From positions 28,368,640 through 28,432,639 of the forward strand of contig NC_058342.1 in assembly GCF_905475395.1 (NCBI RefSeq): a stretch of DNA of 64,000 nucleotides, read 5' to 3'. The notes below the pieces were generated by a model, which worked only from the letters and a program-made list of their open reading frames with translations, did no database searches and was not told the DNA's origin. This document shows positions 21,886-33,166 of the stretch, piece after piece. The position numbers and the translations under genes were made by a program. Each line of letters begins with the position of its first letter. Position 1 is the first letter of the stretch. This stretch comes from Chrysoperla carnea. Its lineage: Eukaryota; Arthropoda; Insecta; Neuroptera; Chrysopidae.

Positions 21886-23855
21886 TGAGATATTCATGTA
21901 TTCCACGGTAAGAAATGCATGGCGTTTATTACTATGCTGGTATGGTATAAGGGTAGAATCTCAAAAATTATCTGATAATACTCTATGGTATATAAACTTT
22001 GGCGATACTTACACTACGCATTATTGAACCACGATCCTATTCAGTACAGGTGTAAACGCTATGTTTGTTGTCGCATTTCTCGTCACTCTATTATTCTTAA
22101 CCTATTTTGTCATTTTAATAAATATTGCTTGTATGCCATTAGTGACCTCAGTGACATTACAGTTTGTACTATTCACCAGATGTATTGTGGATATCACTAG
22201 TCAGTATGAGCCTGATTAAATAAGGTTCTCCAACTTATTTCTTCCCCACCGCTCACTTTCAGAATAATGTCAAACCCTCACTCTCACTACCCGCCGCTAG
22301 GCACATTTTATTGTATAATATGACACGGCCGGAGTTTTTCCGTAAACCCTCGACCTTTCTTTGGCCTATGTAAGCCTAAAAGAGACATGCCTGGATATTT
22401 TCGTAGTTTTCGAAATTTTTTTTGTCCACGTACTTTCAGGACTTATTTCCCTGCCGTCTTCAAAATTTCCAACGCTCACAAGGGAGCTTTATCGCCCACT
22501 TTGATACATAACATCATCGATAATATCGAATTAAATCTATGGGGCCTAGGGACAGAAGATTTGTATTCACATAAGCGATGTCCAGCTAAGCTGCGATTGT
22601 CATTTGACTGATATTTTTAAATTTCAAAGATGTCTCTTACTCAAATATCTTTCCGGCTATCTTAATGGAAAACCCTTTATGTGAGAGGCCGTAACTTATT
22701 TTAGTACAAGTGAACATAAATATACTACACTAATAAAAGGCCAAGCAATTAAATAAATTTTATAAGATTAATAGTGTAATATATATCAAATCGCGAATGT
22801 CTATTACATCATAAAATTTCATATCGTATTCTACAAAGTGATTCAGTTTAAATGAAACACATAATATGTATTTTATAATCATAGTCAAAATTGTAAAAGT
22901 GTCACAGGTAAAATTTGTAGCATTTAGTTCATATTTTTAGTAAATTTTGTATTGGGCTAGCTTACTCCAAAAATCAAGTTTTTGGTACCTGTGATTTAAA
23001 ATTCAAATCAATTGATTTTGCTCTATCAATTTTAGTAAGCCAAATATGTTATTCTACTAATTCTGGGTGACATTGTTTACAAATTTTTTGCTGAGCTTCC
23101 CGAACCGAATCACGTAATGTCACCAAAAATTGCTTCAAATTATTTTACTCTACTGCCCATTTCGATTAGCCATGGAAACGCTTGAAATAGAATTCATACA
23201 CGGTACAAATCGAATGTACTGCACTATACTAACGACATTGAGTCGTGAAGCAAATTGAGTGTGAAGCTTCAGCAAACTGATAATAATTAAAAGCTGCTTT
23301 CAACAATGAGTCAGGAACGTATATCTGGCCTTTGAGATGAATTTTGATGAGCTAATAGACTTTTTTTGCAGAGACGAAAGCATACCTTGTAAAGCTGTAG
23401 CATGGTTCGAGAGGAAAAATGTCGGATCCTAAAGATTAAGAAAATGTCTTGATTTTCCGTTGTCTTTCCTAGTTATATCTTTCCTATGCTCAATTTATTA
23501 GATCCGGGACTGCTCGATCAAGTCATCTTTTTAACAAAAAAACTCAATCAAAATCGGTTCATCCGTTTAGGAGCTAATGCTTCAGACTAAAAAACCGGAT
23601 AAACGATAAACTTATAACACTCCTCTGTTTTCGCCGGGATTTAAATTATAAAATATACCATACGTTATGGTTTTATAATTTATGAATCATGGATCATCCT
23701 TTACAAACAGTGAAAAGACAAGGAGATGAATTATGTAATGTGAATCTCTTGATAATTCTCAACGTAGATCATCATGAATACAAAAGATGAGAAGAAGGGT
23801 ACCGAGGTTATTCGGGGATAAGTTATACATATATACACTCACATATATAATATAC
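21886..23855. other. Region without a recognisable gene, with a GC-richer patch
   Basis: 22200-22690 has clearly higher GC and an open frame at 22387-22611 of 74 codons with no recognisable domain. AAGAGACAT-type inverted motifs lie at about 22379 and 22631. 23169-23212 (ATGGAAACGCTTGAAATAGA) is repeated inverted at 32953-32996. 23550-23640 (AAATCGGTTCATCCGTTTAG, ACTTATAACAC) resembles 3' ends of widespread arthropod repeats but was not assigned. Confidence 0.4.
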
Positions 23856-24377
23856 AGGATGTTTTAGAATAAATGGTCAACAATCTGGGGGATGATAAGA
23901 TTCACCGAAGCATGATGTTTGATATGATGAACATGTGTACGAGAGCGCTTCTCCAAACCGTGAAAAATTTTTCATATTTAAATTTTACTCCATTTCTGCA
24001 TCAAATTTAATGATTTACCCCTCATTTTAAAGCTTTTTGTGTTGGCTAATGACGAAAAACAGGCTAGAGAAATAATATTAACATTTAATTTTGTTCATTA
24101 TGTAATTTGTATATGATATCTGTAATAATATTGCCTATAAATAAAAAGAAAGTAAATTACTATTGATACACCTAATTTTGATCTTTTTTTACCAGTTCTT
24201 CAAACAGGTTTTGCTTCAAACTGTTTTTCGAAGTAATTTTTCGAAAGCCCAACATATTCAGAAAAACATCGGTATAAAAAGATTTTAACGTTTCTACTCC
24301 GTAGGGAATACCGAAGTTCTTATTTTAGTGCCTTACATCATCACTTAAATTATTGACCATTTATTCTGGTACATCCT
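23856..24377. mobile_element. 522-bp inverted-repeat element (AGGATGT ends)
   Basis: The left end AGGATGTTTTAGAATAAATG, then GTCAACAAT, pairs with the right end, whose inverse reads AGGATGTACCAGAATAAATG, then GTCAATAAT. About 26 of 29 bases agree. It is flanked by TATA-rich DNA, so no target duplication can be judged. It is non-coding and probably a DNA-transposon-derived MITE. Confidence 0.75.
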
Positions 24378-25477
24378 ATGTATGTATATTGTGTACTCAA
24401 CGATTGTAGGACCGCAAGAAGAGAATCGACGGACTTCAGCAAGCAAGCAGCATCATCCATCGACCGTTCATAGAAATATTGTGTTGAGTCTTGGGAATCA
24501 CAATGTCAACATTGTTATTATAGATAGGAAAAGTATAGAGTGCCACAAATGGTATGGTCAACTTTGCCGTGATATATCAACTCCCCCTCTTTTAAATTAA
24601 AGAAACTTCGATCTGTTATCCTAAGCAAATATACATCAGCTCATGATTATTGTATTACTGGAACCGAAATGAGAATATAATCAAACTAATACAAAGAATA
24701 CATTATAATTCTGAAACGAGCAGTTTTACAAGCTTAAATTTTACGTTATTAATTTTGTTTAATGATTTTGGGAACTCTCTCAGCAAGTATGTAGAGTTCC
24801 CATCAGTATTACACAAAATTATTTTTCATAAAAAATAATGATTATTAATATTTTTATATAATAATTTTAGTAAAATTAAGCATTCAGTCACGTTACAGAA
24901 AACACCAATTAGACAGTATTGAAAGAATTACGTCACGCCATGACGAATGCTATGTAAACAATATTACATTTTAATAGAACGAAGCATACACATAAATGCT
25001 TATATGTCAAGTCGTGATGTCATGAAGTAAATTTGAATTGGTTTTTGAAAGTGCAAAATATGTAATGCAAATAGTGTTTTGTTTTTATTTTTAAATAATC
25101 CTTTTTTAGTGTAAATCAGATACTAATGTAACGTATGAACCAATTTTTCAACCAATTGTCACCTTTCAAAATAAATCAAGAGCCACAGACATACAGAAAT
25201 ACAGATACGCAGACACACACTGAGTAAGTTTCGTGTGCTTTTTCAGGACCCACTGAACAAGAAGTGTATTTTGACCCGCTGAATTCGAATTTTCAACTTG
25301 CTGATCACTCAGCGTAGGGAAATTCATTGTTTTTACGACCATAGCTACTAGACTATTGACAATTTACCAAAACATCGTACAAATAGAACCGAAGATATAG
25401 TTAAAATAGTAAATAAAGACGATATCGCTTTAGATCAGCGCGTAGTGCTCGGTTTGCAACGTTCGTAGATTGGCCAA
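24378..25477. other. AT-rich region with no recognisable gene
   Basis: Open frames at 24382-24600 and 24650-24838 have no domain. ATACAGATACGCAGACACAC (25197-25216) looks like old repeat text. Nothing firm. Confidence 0.35.
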
Positions 25478-25745
25478 GCTTTTATTGCACTAAAAAGTAG
25501 ATAATAATTTTATTTATGACCCACTCATACCCGACTATTTTTAAAAGCTTGAAGCGCTTAATATCAAGAATGAATCGAAAAATAATTACGCATGTTGAGT
25601 AAATGAGGCGTTCCGATCCATTTTTGATATTTTAAATTGAGCGCCTCAAGCCTTTACAAAAGTCGAGTATGAGTGACTCATAGATAAAATTATTTTCTAC
25701 TTTTAAGTACAATAAAAGCTTGGTCCTTAAAAAGTATTCTTTATT
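25478..25745. mobile_element. Family E MITE, copy 1 (left tip truncated)
   Basis: Long inverted arms start AAGCTTTTATTGCACTAAAA and include CTCATACCCGACTAT. The right arm ends AGTACAATAAAAGCTTGG and TCCTTAAAAAGTATTC. The centre has GAGGCGTTC. The copy at 36067-36375 is about the same length and order. It is non-coding. Confidence 0.85.
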
Positions 25746-26340
25746 AAAATTTTTTTATGTAAAATAAAATGGTACGAAATTATTTTGGTAAGTTTTCAAT
25801 AGTCAAGGAGCTATGGTCGTATAAACAATTGATTTGTTTTCAACAAATATCTCCCCTCTGAGCGATTAGCCAGTTGGAAAATTCAAAATAAGTCGAAATA
25901 AACTTCTTCTTCAGTGAGACATGAATTCCTATTATAACGTCGCTCATTTTCATCAGGTGTTCGCAAACCTGTTGTCCAAAAAGTAAGTTTCATGTTACAG
26001 ATATTTCATCACTGTAACGAAGTCACATTTGTATCACTTTATACACTATTTTATAGATTTGGAATAAGGTTACAGTTATTTTCTACAATATCATAAGATG
26101 ACATCTATACTCAATTTCTATAGGTCATTAAGGATACAGAAAGCATTCTTTAATTAAGTATACCTGCTATACATGTTTAGCATTTCACTCATCACAAATT
26201 CAAATGAAAAATGATCAGTCATTTCATTTGAAGTTATTTAAAGTGATTTCGAATTCTTCAAGTAATACAAGGAATTAATTAAACCATTCGAATGTAATAA
26301 TTACATTCAATGAATTAAGGAAATATACAAGTGTCAAAGT
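25746..26340. other. AT-rich spacer
   Basis: Nothing recognised. Confidence 0.35.
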
Positions 26341-26343
26341 CAT

Positions 26344-26431
26344 GGTTAGGTTAGGTTATATTGGCTGTCCACGAGACCACACTTAGGCTATAGAGCCCAA
26401 TTTCATTGATCAACTCCTCAATTTCAGAGGA
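26344..26431 (-). mobile_element. SINE-1 3' fragment with internal deletion
   Basis: On the minus strand it runs CCTCTGAAATTGAGGAGTTG, ATCAATGAAATT, then directly GGGCTCTATAGCC, AAGTGTGG, TCGTGGACAGCC and AATATAACCTAACCTAACC. Compared with the intact copy, the head and about 45 bp of the middle are missing. It preserves the (CCTAA)-type tail best of all copies. Confidence 0.8.
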
Positions 26432-26458
26432 GTTATGAATCCTTATAAATATTACTCC

Positions 26459-26580
26459 TGTGTTTATTGTGATCAAAGGACTTTGAACTATCTTTTACTG
26501 CAAAAAAAAATGAACATTCACCTTACTTGCTTATAGAGCTGGACTACCTTAAAAAAAACTAAACCACGAAACTAATGTCG
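26459..26580 (+). repeat. Family G short dispersed repeat, copy 1
   Basis: GTGATCAAAGGACTTTGAAC, TTTACTGCAAAAAAAA and ATGAACATTCACCTTACTTG are shared with 27225-27310, 62140-62225 and, inverted, 48690-48800. Confidence 0.7.
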
Positions 26581-26692
26581 ATGTTTCAATATAGGCTTTA
26601 AATTTAAAAAGTGTGTCTTACTAGAGAAAATTTTATCATAGAAATTTGAAAATATATAAATTTTGCTTGGTTTGATAAAAAACATAATCACT

Positions 26693-26765
26693 CATCCCTG
26701 GCGGGGATCGAACCCACGACCTTTGGATTAGAAGTCCAACGCGCTATCCTCTGCGCCACAGGGAC
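26693..26765 (-). tRNA. tRNA-Arg (anticodon UCU), copy 1
   Basis: A 73-nt cloverleaf. The acceptor stem is GTCCCTG/CAGGGAT with a G-U first pair. The anticodon stem TTGGA/TCCAA encloses the loop CTTCTAA, with anticodon TCT reading AGA. The T-loop GTTCGATCC gives the B box. A T run follows downstream on the minus strand as a Pol III terminator (TTTTTT within 26675-26685). There is no intron and the CCA is not encoded. It differs at no position from copy 2 and is part of the inverted duplication 26693-27203 / 33167-33679. Confidence 0.93.
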
Positions 26766-27203
26766 TGTTATTATATTAATAAAGAGGTTTTTAAAAGACC
26801 ATTGCACATAATTAAGAGAAACAATACATTTAATTTCATAGTATAACATTTTTAAAAATAAATTCTGAATAAGATTAGCCATCGTAAGAATTGACCGACG
26901 TTTTGATCGTTGACATCCATACAGTTCGTTTAGTTGATTACTTCCGCTTTTATTCATCAACCATAAATGATAGATTTAATAGTTTCAAACATACACATAT
27001 ATAAAATAACTTCAATAACATAGTATTCGTTGATTGTGTACGTAGTAGGTGGAGTGTCGATTGAATCGATCGCAGCGCTATCATCTTGTAAAATTCGTTT
27101 TATTTATAATATAATTTATTTTCAATTGTTTACAGGCAAATGATATAGTCAAATTATTGAAAAATAACAATTAAAGTTGTTGCTTTAGAAATTGTGAAAA
27201 TAA
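26766..27203 (-). repeat. Upstream flank of tRNA-Arg copy 1, inverted duplicate of 33167-33606
   Basis: Blocks such as ATTGACCGACGTTTTGATCG, GATTGTGTACGTAGTAGGTG and GATCGCAGCGCTATCATCTT recur in inverse order before copy 2. The duplicated block ends near the 3' edge of the tRNA on both sides. Confidence 0.85.
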
Positions 27204-27224
27204 TCTTTTTAAATAATCTCTGAA

Positions 27225-27310
27225 TAGGATGTGATCAAGGGACTTTCCCGCAAAAGAAATGAACATTCACCGTGCTTGCTCAAACAACCGGACTAATTTA
27301 AGTATAAGAT
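27225..27310 (+). repeat. Family G short dispersed repeat, copy 2
   Basis: GTGATCAAGGGACTTTCCCG, AATGAACATTCACCGTGCTT and ACAACCGGACTAATTTAA match copy 1. Confidence 0.7.
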
Positions 27311-28720
27311 TTGAAATATTAAAAGTGAACTGCTTGAAAATATTTATAATTATTAAATACAATAAAAATGATAGCTTTATTATGAAATGTAAAATGTTTT
27401 GTAATGATTGATATAGACAGTTATAGAGAGCTGTATATAAGAAGCTACAAAACATATTTTATTATTAGCCAGTAGAAGATTTTATGTCTGAAATTAATTA
27501 ACGAAAATACAACATAAAAACTTAAGTTGAAGGAAGACTTCCATCAATATTTTGTGTTATGTGTAAGTTAGTAAAACATTCCTTGTAATGTAATATTCAG
27601 TGTCGCATCCAAAATAAACATCTATACATATTTGATTAAGAACTTGTAACTTTCAGTTCGGAAACTCAATTCCCAAACATAATATAAAAAAAAGAAATTG
27701 TATTTATTTAAAAATGTTTAATATTTTTTTAACAGATAAATAGGTATTTTTAAAACAGTGGCAAACTGCACTCAAAATCATCCTAGAAAAGAATTTAATA
27801 TTTAATACTTTAAATTGTATTTTTATCGAATTTTTCACTTGAATCCGTCTGAATCCGAACCATTTTCTCTTTCAAAGTTGGTTAGTGATTCAATGTTATG
27901 TTTAATGCTTTTTGAATGTTGTTTAGTACATGAAAAACCACTTTTACTGCATTCACATTACTTTCTGCAGTAAATTTTACTCAAGTAGTGACATTTAAAA
28001 GTTCTTGAGATGCTGGGTTCAAAATAATCATTGACCATTTTCCAACCCCACTTAGAAAGAAGAGAGAAAATTTAAAACATAAATAACTTTTATTTTTCAA
28101 ATGGTGTATGTGGTTGAAACTTTTTCTATTTTCATATAATTTTATCTATTTTTCGAATTACAAATTTTTCAGATTTTTCAACATATCTACAATTTTTTTA
28201 AATATTATTTTCTTCAAGCCCTTTAGAAATTCTGAGAGTGTCTCTCATCACGAGACTAAATATGTAAGCAAATAAAAATTCCTTCGGAAATTTTCGATCC
28301 TGTTCTTGTACCTTCGTTAGTTTACGAATTTCCGCCTCTGTGCGGTATAAGACGTTGAAATATATATTCATAATGCTATATTATTTAATTGTATAATAAT
28401 TTTATTGATAATAATTAATAATTATGAATTAATTTTAATAATAAGTATAATGAATGCAGATGACGTTGTTGTAAGTAACTTTTTTGTGATTTATTTATAT
28501 TACAATTTTCATTGAAAGCATTCTTACTGGAAATAATAACCTATAATTATTTTAATTTTCTGTATATGAATATGATTACTTCGAGTTTTGTTCTAAAATT
28601 ATTCACTTATTAAATCTGTCATCACTGGACTAAAGATTACCAAAAACGCAAAGATCTATCTGTCTAGAAGTCCGTCTTAGTTCCGAAGTTTTGAATAAAT
28701 TCGTGTAAAAACGTTAGGCT
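27311..28720. other. AT-rich region with no recognisable gene
   Basis: The open frame at 27267-27455 (minus) is low complexity. No RNA gene or element was seen. Confidence 0.35.
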
Positions 28721-28832
28721 ATGTACCTACATTCTATATAACATGTTTTCCCAAAAAAGCCATAATTTAAAAACCTTCAAAGCATGTAGGTACACTTTTT
28801 TCAAAATAATAATGTTATATTGTATGTAGGTA
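28721..28832. repeat. Small hairpin element, about 110 bp
   Basis: TGTACCTACATTCTATATAA, CATG at the left pairs with ATGTTATATTGTATGTAGGT, AT at the right with about three mismatches in 22. A second GTAGGTAC motif lies inside. It is probably a tiny MITE. Confidence 0.6.
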
Positions 28833-30070
28833 TATCGATTTGACATTTTTGTTTAAGTTTATTGGCCTCAATTGATGTGTCGGATTAAACTTGTTATTGT
28901 AATATGTATTTACGTGACATGAAGATTTATTGTAACTAAATATATCTAAAAGTATAATTAAAATTCATGACACTGAATTGTTGTGAAAAAAAAAATTTTG
29001 TATTTTATTTGGAAAAATTAAACCGCCAAAAAGTTCAATCAAGCATCAAATACTTTTATCAATCTATTAATTTGGAAAACAAATTTATGCAAATAAAAAT
29101 ATCTTTTTTATTTTAGTTAGATGCTATAATTTTTGAATGATTCCTATGTATTCCCATGCAACTTTATTATAGTTAGAGTTTTAACCACCAGACGTCTAGA
29201 CCAAAATGGCCAGTTGTCAAAAAATAACAAAATGGATAGATATGGTGGAAATGCAAGGCAATGATGAGAACATGGGCTTTCATGTGTAAAATATATTTTA
29301 ACTGCCACCTCCTTGCGTTTCTATTTTTCCGATCGAGTGCTTTTTAGGTTTTTATAGTATTATAGGAGTAAAATTTACTGTTGTAAGATAATTTTAAAAT
29401 ATTTTGTCAAATACAGTCGAACCTGAATGCAGATACAAGCGTGGTTTTTTCACTTATAGAGGTTTTAAGCAAACACCATGCTAGTCAGTCCACGAAATTG
29501 AAGAACGGGCCAAAAATAGAATATGTTTAATACGCTCAATTGTCGCACACAGAAATATAGGCAAGAAGTAGCCTCAGTTATAGAAGTTCGCGAAGGAAAA
29601 AAGTGACTGAACCCTCAAATTTATAAATGATTGAAATATTTTTCAAAATAGAGTACACGGAATTATAACATTGATCAGAAAATATTATTCTAAAAATTTT
29701 TCATAAATTATTATAATGGACCAAAAAAACAACCACTTTAAAAACCAAATATAACCTTTAAACTTTTCTGTGAAAATATTAGGTACTCAAAGCTCGGTAC
29801 TATTTTTTTTTTTTTTTTATTACAAAAAATTTCTGTTGAAAAATGTAAATATCATAATTCATTTTCAAAAAGACGCCAGTGTCTCATAAATATTAGTGGC
29901 TTTTTACGAAAATACAGTAAGTCAAGAACAGAGGATGCACCATATACCTAGTAAGTGCTATATTGCTAGTCGAATCCAAATCTCATATAAGATATTAAGG
30001 AAGTACAAGCAGGAAAGATTACGAGTTATAATTTAGACGAAAAATAACAATAAAATTTATCGATATCTGG
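28833..30070. other. AT-rich region with an old dispersed repeat
   Basis: 29400-29620 contains TTTTAAGCAAACACCATGCT and CCACGAAATTGAAGA, which recur loosely at 46600-46660 (TTTTAGGCAAACACAATTTT, CCACGAAATTGTAGA). The family is unknown. No coding signal. Confidence 0.4.
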
Positions 30071-30078
30071 CTTAATTT

Positions 30079-30362
30079 GTGTAAAATGTGTGTTCCTATT
30101 TGGAACACTAGAGATCAAACGCACGGGCCAATTTGATGTGAGTGCTACTGAATATATGGCAGTAATGAAAATTCAATAGGGCAACTACCAGACGCCATAA
30201 TGTGAAAATATATGTTCCTATGTGGCACATTAGAAATCAGACGCGTTTGCCGGGTTTGGTGATTATAACGTCAATCGATTTGTCTTAACCTTGTGGCTGC
30301 TACTGAAGATATGGCAATAATGAAAATTGAATATGGCGACCACCAGGCTCCATATTGTGAAA
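30079..30362 (+). repeat. Imperfect tandem repeat, two and a bit units of about 120-155 bp
   Basis: ATGTGTGTTCCTATTTGGAA, then AGAGATCAAACGCA (30086) recurs as ATATATGTTCCTATGTGGCA, AGAAATCAGACGCG (30207). GCAGTAATGAAAATTCAATA and CAACTACCAGACGCCATA recur as GCAATAATGAAAATTGAATA and CGACCACCAGGCTCCATA. It is non-coding. Confidence 0.7.
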
Positions 30363-30456
30363 AATAAAAGAAATGAAAGTCGGCGAATTATGTCAAGTGG
30401 GGTATTATTGAATAGGTATTTGAAAATCCAAACTGAAAGCGTAAATAAATCAAAAT

Positions 30457-30892
30457 ATTTAAAAAATCAAAAAACCCGACTGTGTTAAATCGAGATCCAT
30501 TATTAGGAAGATTTCCCTGGTAAAAAAATCCGATTCATGAATTGAAAACTTCCAATTCAACGAATCAGAATTAACAGGATTCAATTTTTTAATTCCAATT
30601 GAAATCAATTAAAATTTTGAATTAAAATTTGATTGGAATGAATCGGGTTTAATTGGGAAAAAATATCCAATGCATTTCCAATTGGTTGCAATTCATGAAT
30701 GGGATCGAATTGAAAATTTAATATTGAGTTCTATTGGATTGAATTGGAGTTCAATCGGAATTAATTGGAAATTTGAAAGGGAATTCAATCGGATTTTTTA
30801 TCAGGGTTGAGCCGGTGTAGATTTTAAACTGCTGGACTTTTATTCTTTTCAGTTTATATTTGACACAGTCGGGTTTTTTTGATTTTTTAAAT
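30457..30892. mobile_element. Outer MITE split by a nested element
   Basis: The left end ATTTAAAAAATCAAAAAACC, then CGACTGTGTT, pairs with the right end, whose inverse reads ATTTAAAAAATCAAAAAAAC, CCGACTGTGTC. The central part is occupied by the element at 30515-30806. Without it the outer element would be about 145 bp. Confidence 0.8.
30515..30806. mobile_element. Inner MITE (CCCTG ends), 292 bp
   Basis: The left end CCCTGGTAAAAAAATCCGAT and the right end, inverted, CCCTGATAAAAAATCCGATT match. The interior is built of repeated AATTCAATT/AATTGGAATT motifs. It lies within the outer MITE, so it inserted later. Confidence 0.8.
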
Positions 30893-31397
30893 AATTGTTT
30901 TTATTCTATGTTAAGTTAATATCCAAAAACTAGCAGCATATATATTTGTGGGTATATGATTCGCATGAAGTAGCAGAATTCTTCATAACATTATGTGTAT
31001 AAAATAATAAGCTATCATATCGAACATATCCCCACGTATCTCACAAAATATCGACTACACTGTATGTATGAATGTATGTATGTATATATTAACAAAGTCA
31101 CTTACAAAAGTTGATTCCTATGGGATTTACCAGTAGTAAAATAATGGTTTGGTTGTAAATAATATTTTAGATGGAGAGCATTTACATAGAGTTTTCCAGT
31201 TGATTTCAACATTAATGTTATATGTTCATACATAAAATCTACCCATATCATAAAAATATTATTACATCCTTCTATCTAGAGAGTCCTAAATTACTGTTTT
31301 TATGAAAATTACCTCTTTACCCAATCGTCTTTTCAAAATGCTTTACAAAATTGTCACATTTTCAAATCACTATTTTCCGTATAAATAATTGAGAAGA
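30893..31397. other. AT-rich spacer
   Basis: A short ATGTATGTATGTATAT run near 31070. Nothing else. Confidence 0.35.
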
Positions 31398-31460
31398 GTA
31401 CCAGTGAAGCAGAGGACTTCTAATTCAAATGTCGTGAGTATGATCCCCGTCAGGGATGAA
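31398..31460 (+). pseudogene. tRNA-Arg(UCU) pseudogene
   Basis: GTGAAGCAGAGG, then ACTTCTAATTCAAATGTCG, TGAGTATGATCCCCGTCAGG, GATGA follows the tRNA-Arg copies but lacks about 11 nt of the D and anticodon arms, and the T-loop is mutated. A partial echo of the 3' half (ATCCCCGTCAGAGATGA) follows near 31494-31510. Confidence 0.75.
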
Positions 31461-31589
31461 TGCGGGAAATGAATGCAGGGATGAATACAGGGAAATCCCC
31501 GTCAGAGATGAATCGAATAGTTTCGGTCGAATCATGACAATCATGATTTCTATTATATTTTAAATTTTCTTTTAAAGACATCTTCATCA

Positions 31590-31602
31590 TCATTTTATAC
31601 AT
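31590..31602 (+). repeat. Target-site duplication, left, of SINE-2 copy 1
   Basis: TCATTTTATACAT, repeated exactly at 31884-31896. Confidence 0.9.
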
Positions 31603-31883
31603 AATAATAATAATAATAATGGGGTTTAACCTCCGTTTCTCTGACATATGCGCCTATAACAGAGGCCACCCACATCATTATTTGTTAATCTTTATTTATA
31701 TAACTTCATACATATTTACAATTACAATTTGATGTGGGTGGATTCGGTTGCTTCGTTCTTATCCAAGCGACGACAATGTGATCAATTCTACCGCCCTCAT
31801 TGGATTCGAACCCGCAACCTATGTCTAAATACACGACCGGTCAGAGTCTAATGCCTTAAACCGCTCGGCCATTTAGGCTCTTT
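31603..31883 (-). mobile_element. SINE-2, intact copy 1 (class II tRNA-type head)
   Basis: A perfect 13-bp duplication brackets 281 bp. On the minus strand the head has ATGGCCGAGCGGTTTAAGG (A box) and GGTTCGAATCC (B box), with the long variable-arm spacing of Leu or Ser tRNAs. The body has GATGTGGGTGGCCTCTGTTA and AACGGAGGTTAAACCCC. The tail is an ATT repeat. The body is shared with copy 2 at 62806-63043. It was probably Pol III transcribed and moved by a LINE. Confidence 0.9.
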
Positions 31884-31896
31884 TCATTTTATACAT
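31884..31896 (+). repeat. Target-site duplication, right, of SINE-2 copy 1
   Basis: TCATTTTATACAT, identical to 31590-31602. Confidence 0.9.
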
Positions 31897-32518
31897 GGTG
31901 TCTCAAAAGTATGGAAGCTGCCTGGAGATCTCGCAGAGTCAGAGCGAAAAAAAATTAAAAATACCATTTTCGACGTATTTTTTGGCAAGAAATTCAGTGG
32001 TGATCTTGGATTTGACCTTGAACATAACCTCAATGCTACAGCGAACCGAAAATCGATTTTTCAAATGAGAATCCCCGCTTATTTTTAATATTTTGTGTAT
32101 TTTTAAAAAAAACTATTACAAAAAGTTTCTTAGAATATTTTTTTATAACCATATACCGATTTTTATGATAAAATTCGCATTTTTAATTTTTGCATTATTT
32201 AGTTTTTTACCTACTCAAAATTATTACTAGTTATAAAATTAAAAAATAACCATTTATGACTAGTATGCTATGGAATGTAAAAACTGGATAAATTCGGTAT
32301 ATAGGTATAAAAAATCGGTATATAGGTATAAAAAATATTCTAAGCAAGGCAAAATATTAAGAATCGGCTCTATTTGTCAATTTGTAGTAAACTGATATTA
32401 TGATAAGTATCTTAAAAAATGTAACCCACCCTGTGAGACTGCGAAAAATTTCAAATCGATATCTCTGTAAATAACGAAAATATGATCGTGTCTTTATCTT
32501 AAATGCGGCACATTGTAT
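31893..32518. mobile_element. Possible mariner-type remnant
   Basis: The left part ACATGGTGTCTCAAAAGTAT, GG and the right part, whose inverse reads ATACAATGTGCCGCATTTAA, resemble ends of non-autonomous Tc1-mariner elements in style, but the two ends agree only loosely. No transposase is seen. SINE-2 copy 1 would then have inserted at its left edge. Confidence 0.3.
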
Positions 32519-33166
32519 ATAAAGCCTATATTAAAACATAAAAAACGTATCCGTGCTACGAAATAATGTAGCTATTTTCCTGGTAAACTCTTGTAATCTT
32601 TATATTTTTGCAAGTGCTAATTTTCTTAAAAGATTGATTATTTTAAATATAATTTTTGACATTTGTGTTCATTTGTTTTAGGTCTCCTAAATCGGATTCT
32701 TTTGCTCAATAGATGGCAGAAATACATAATTAATCTATATTCCGAAAGAAAATTCGATGGATAAACAGCTTAATATTTTTAGGTATAAAGTAATAAAAGC
32801 CACTGACTAATATAGAGTTAATGGTAAGAGTATACAAAGCTATTTTGTTGCTTATATTTTAGTTTTAGAATGTAGAGCGCACCATGATAAGTATTCAATT
32901 CGAACTTTGTACCGACACATAGACATCCATAGTACTTATTCGGATGTTAATACTATTCGCCCCGTGCATGGATTTTATTTCAGGCGTTTCCATGGCAATA
33001 ATACACTAGTTTAATTACATCATTTTTAAGGACCAACGTATTTTAGGTCTATAGTTTTTTTATAGGTATGGTTCACATTGAAATTTTAATTCAACTTTCT
33101 GTCAATTTTAAATAAGTATATTAATTTAGTTTTAAATTTTAAATATGCAACTTCGTTTTTTATTTT
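32519..33166. other. AT-rich spacer
   Basis: 32953-32996 is an inverted copy of 23169-23212. No gene. Confidence 0.4.

Noticed and set aside
22387-22611. 74-codon frame in a GC-richer patch
   Set aside because: No domain recognised and no exon signals that stand out from background.
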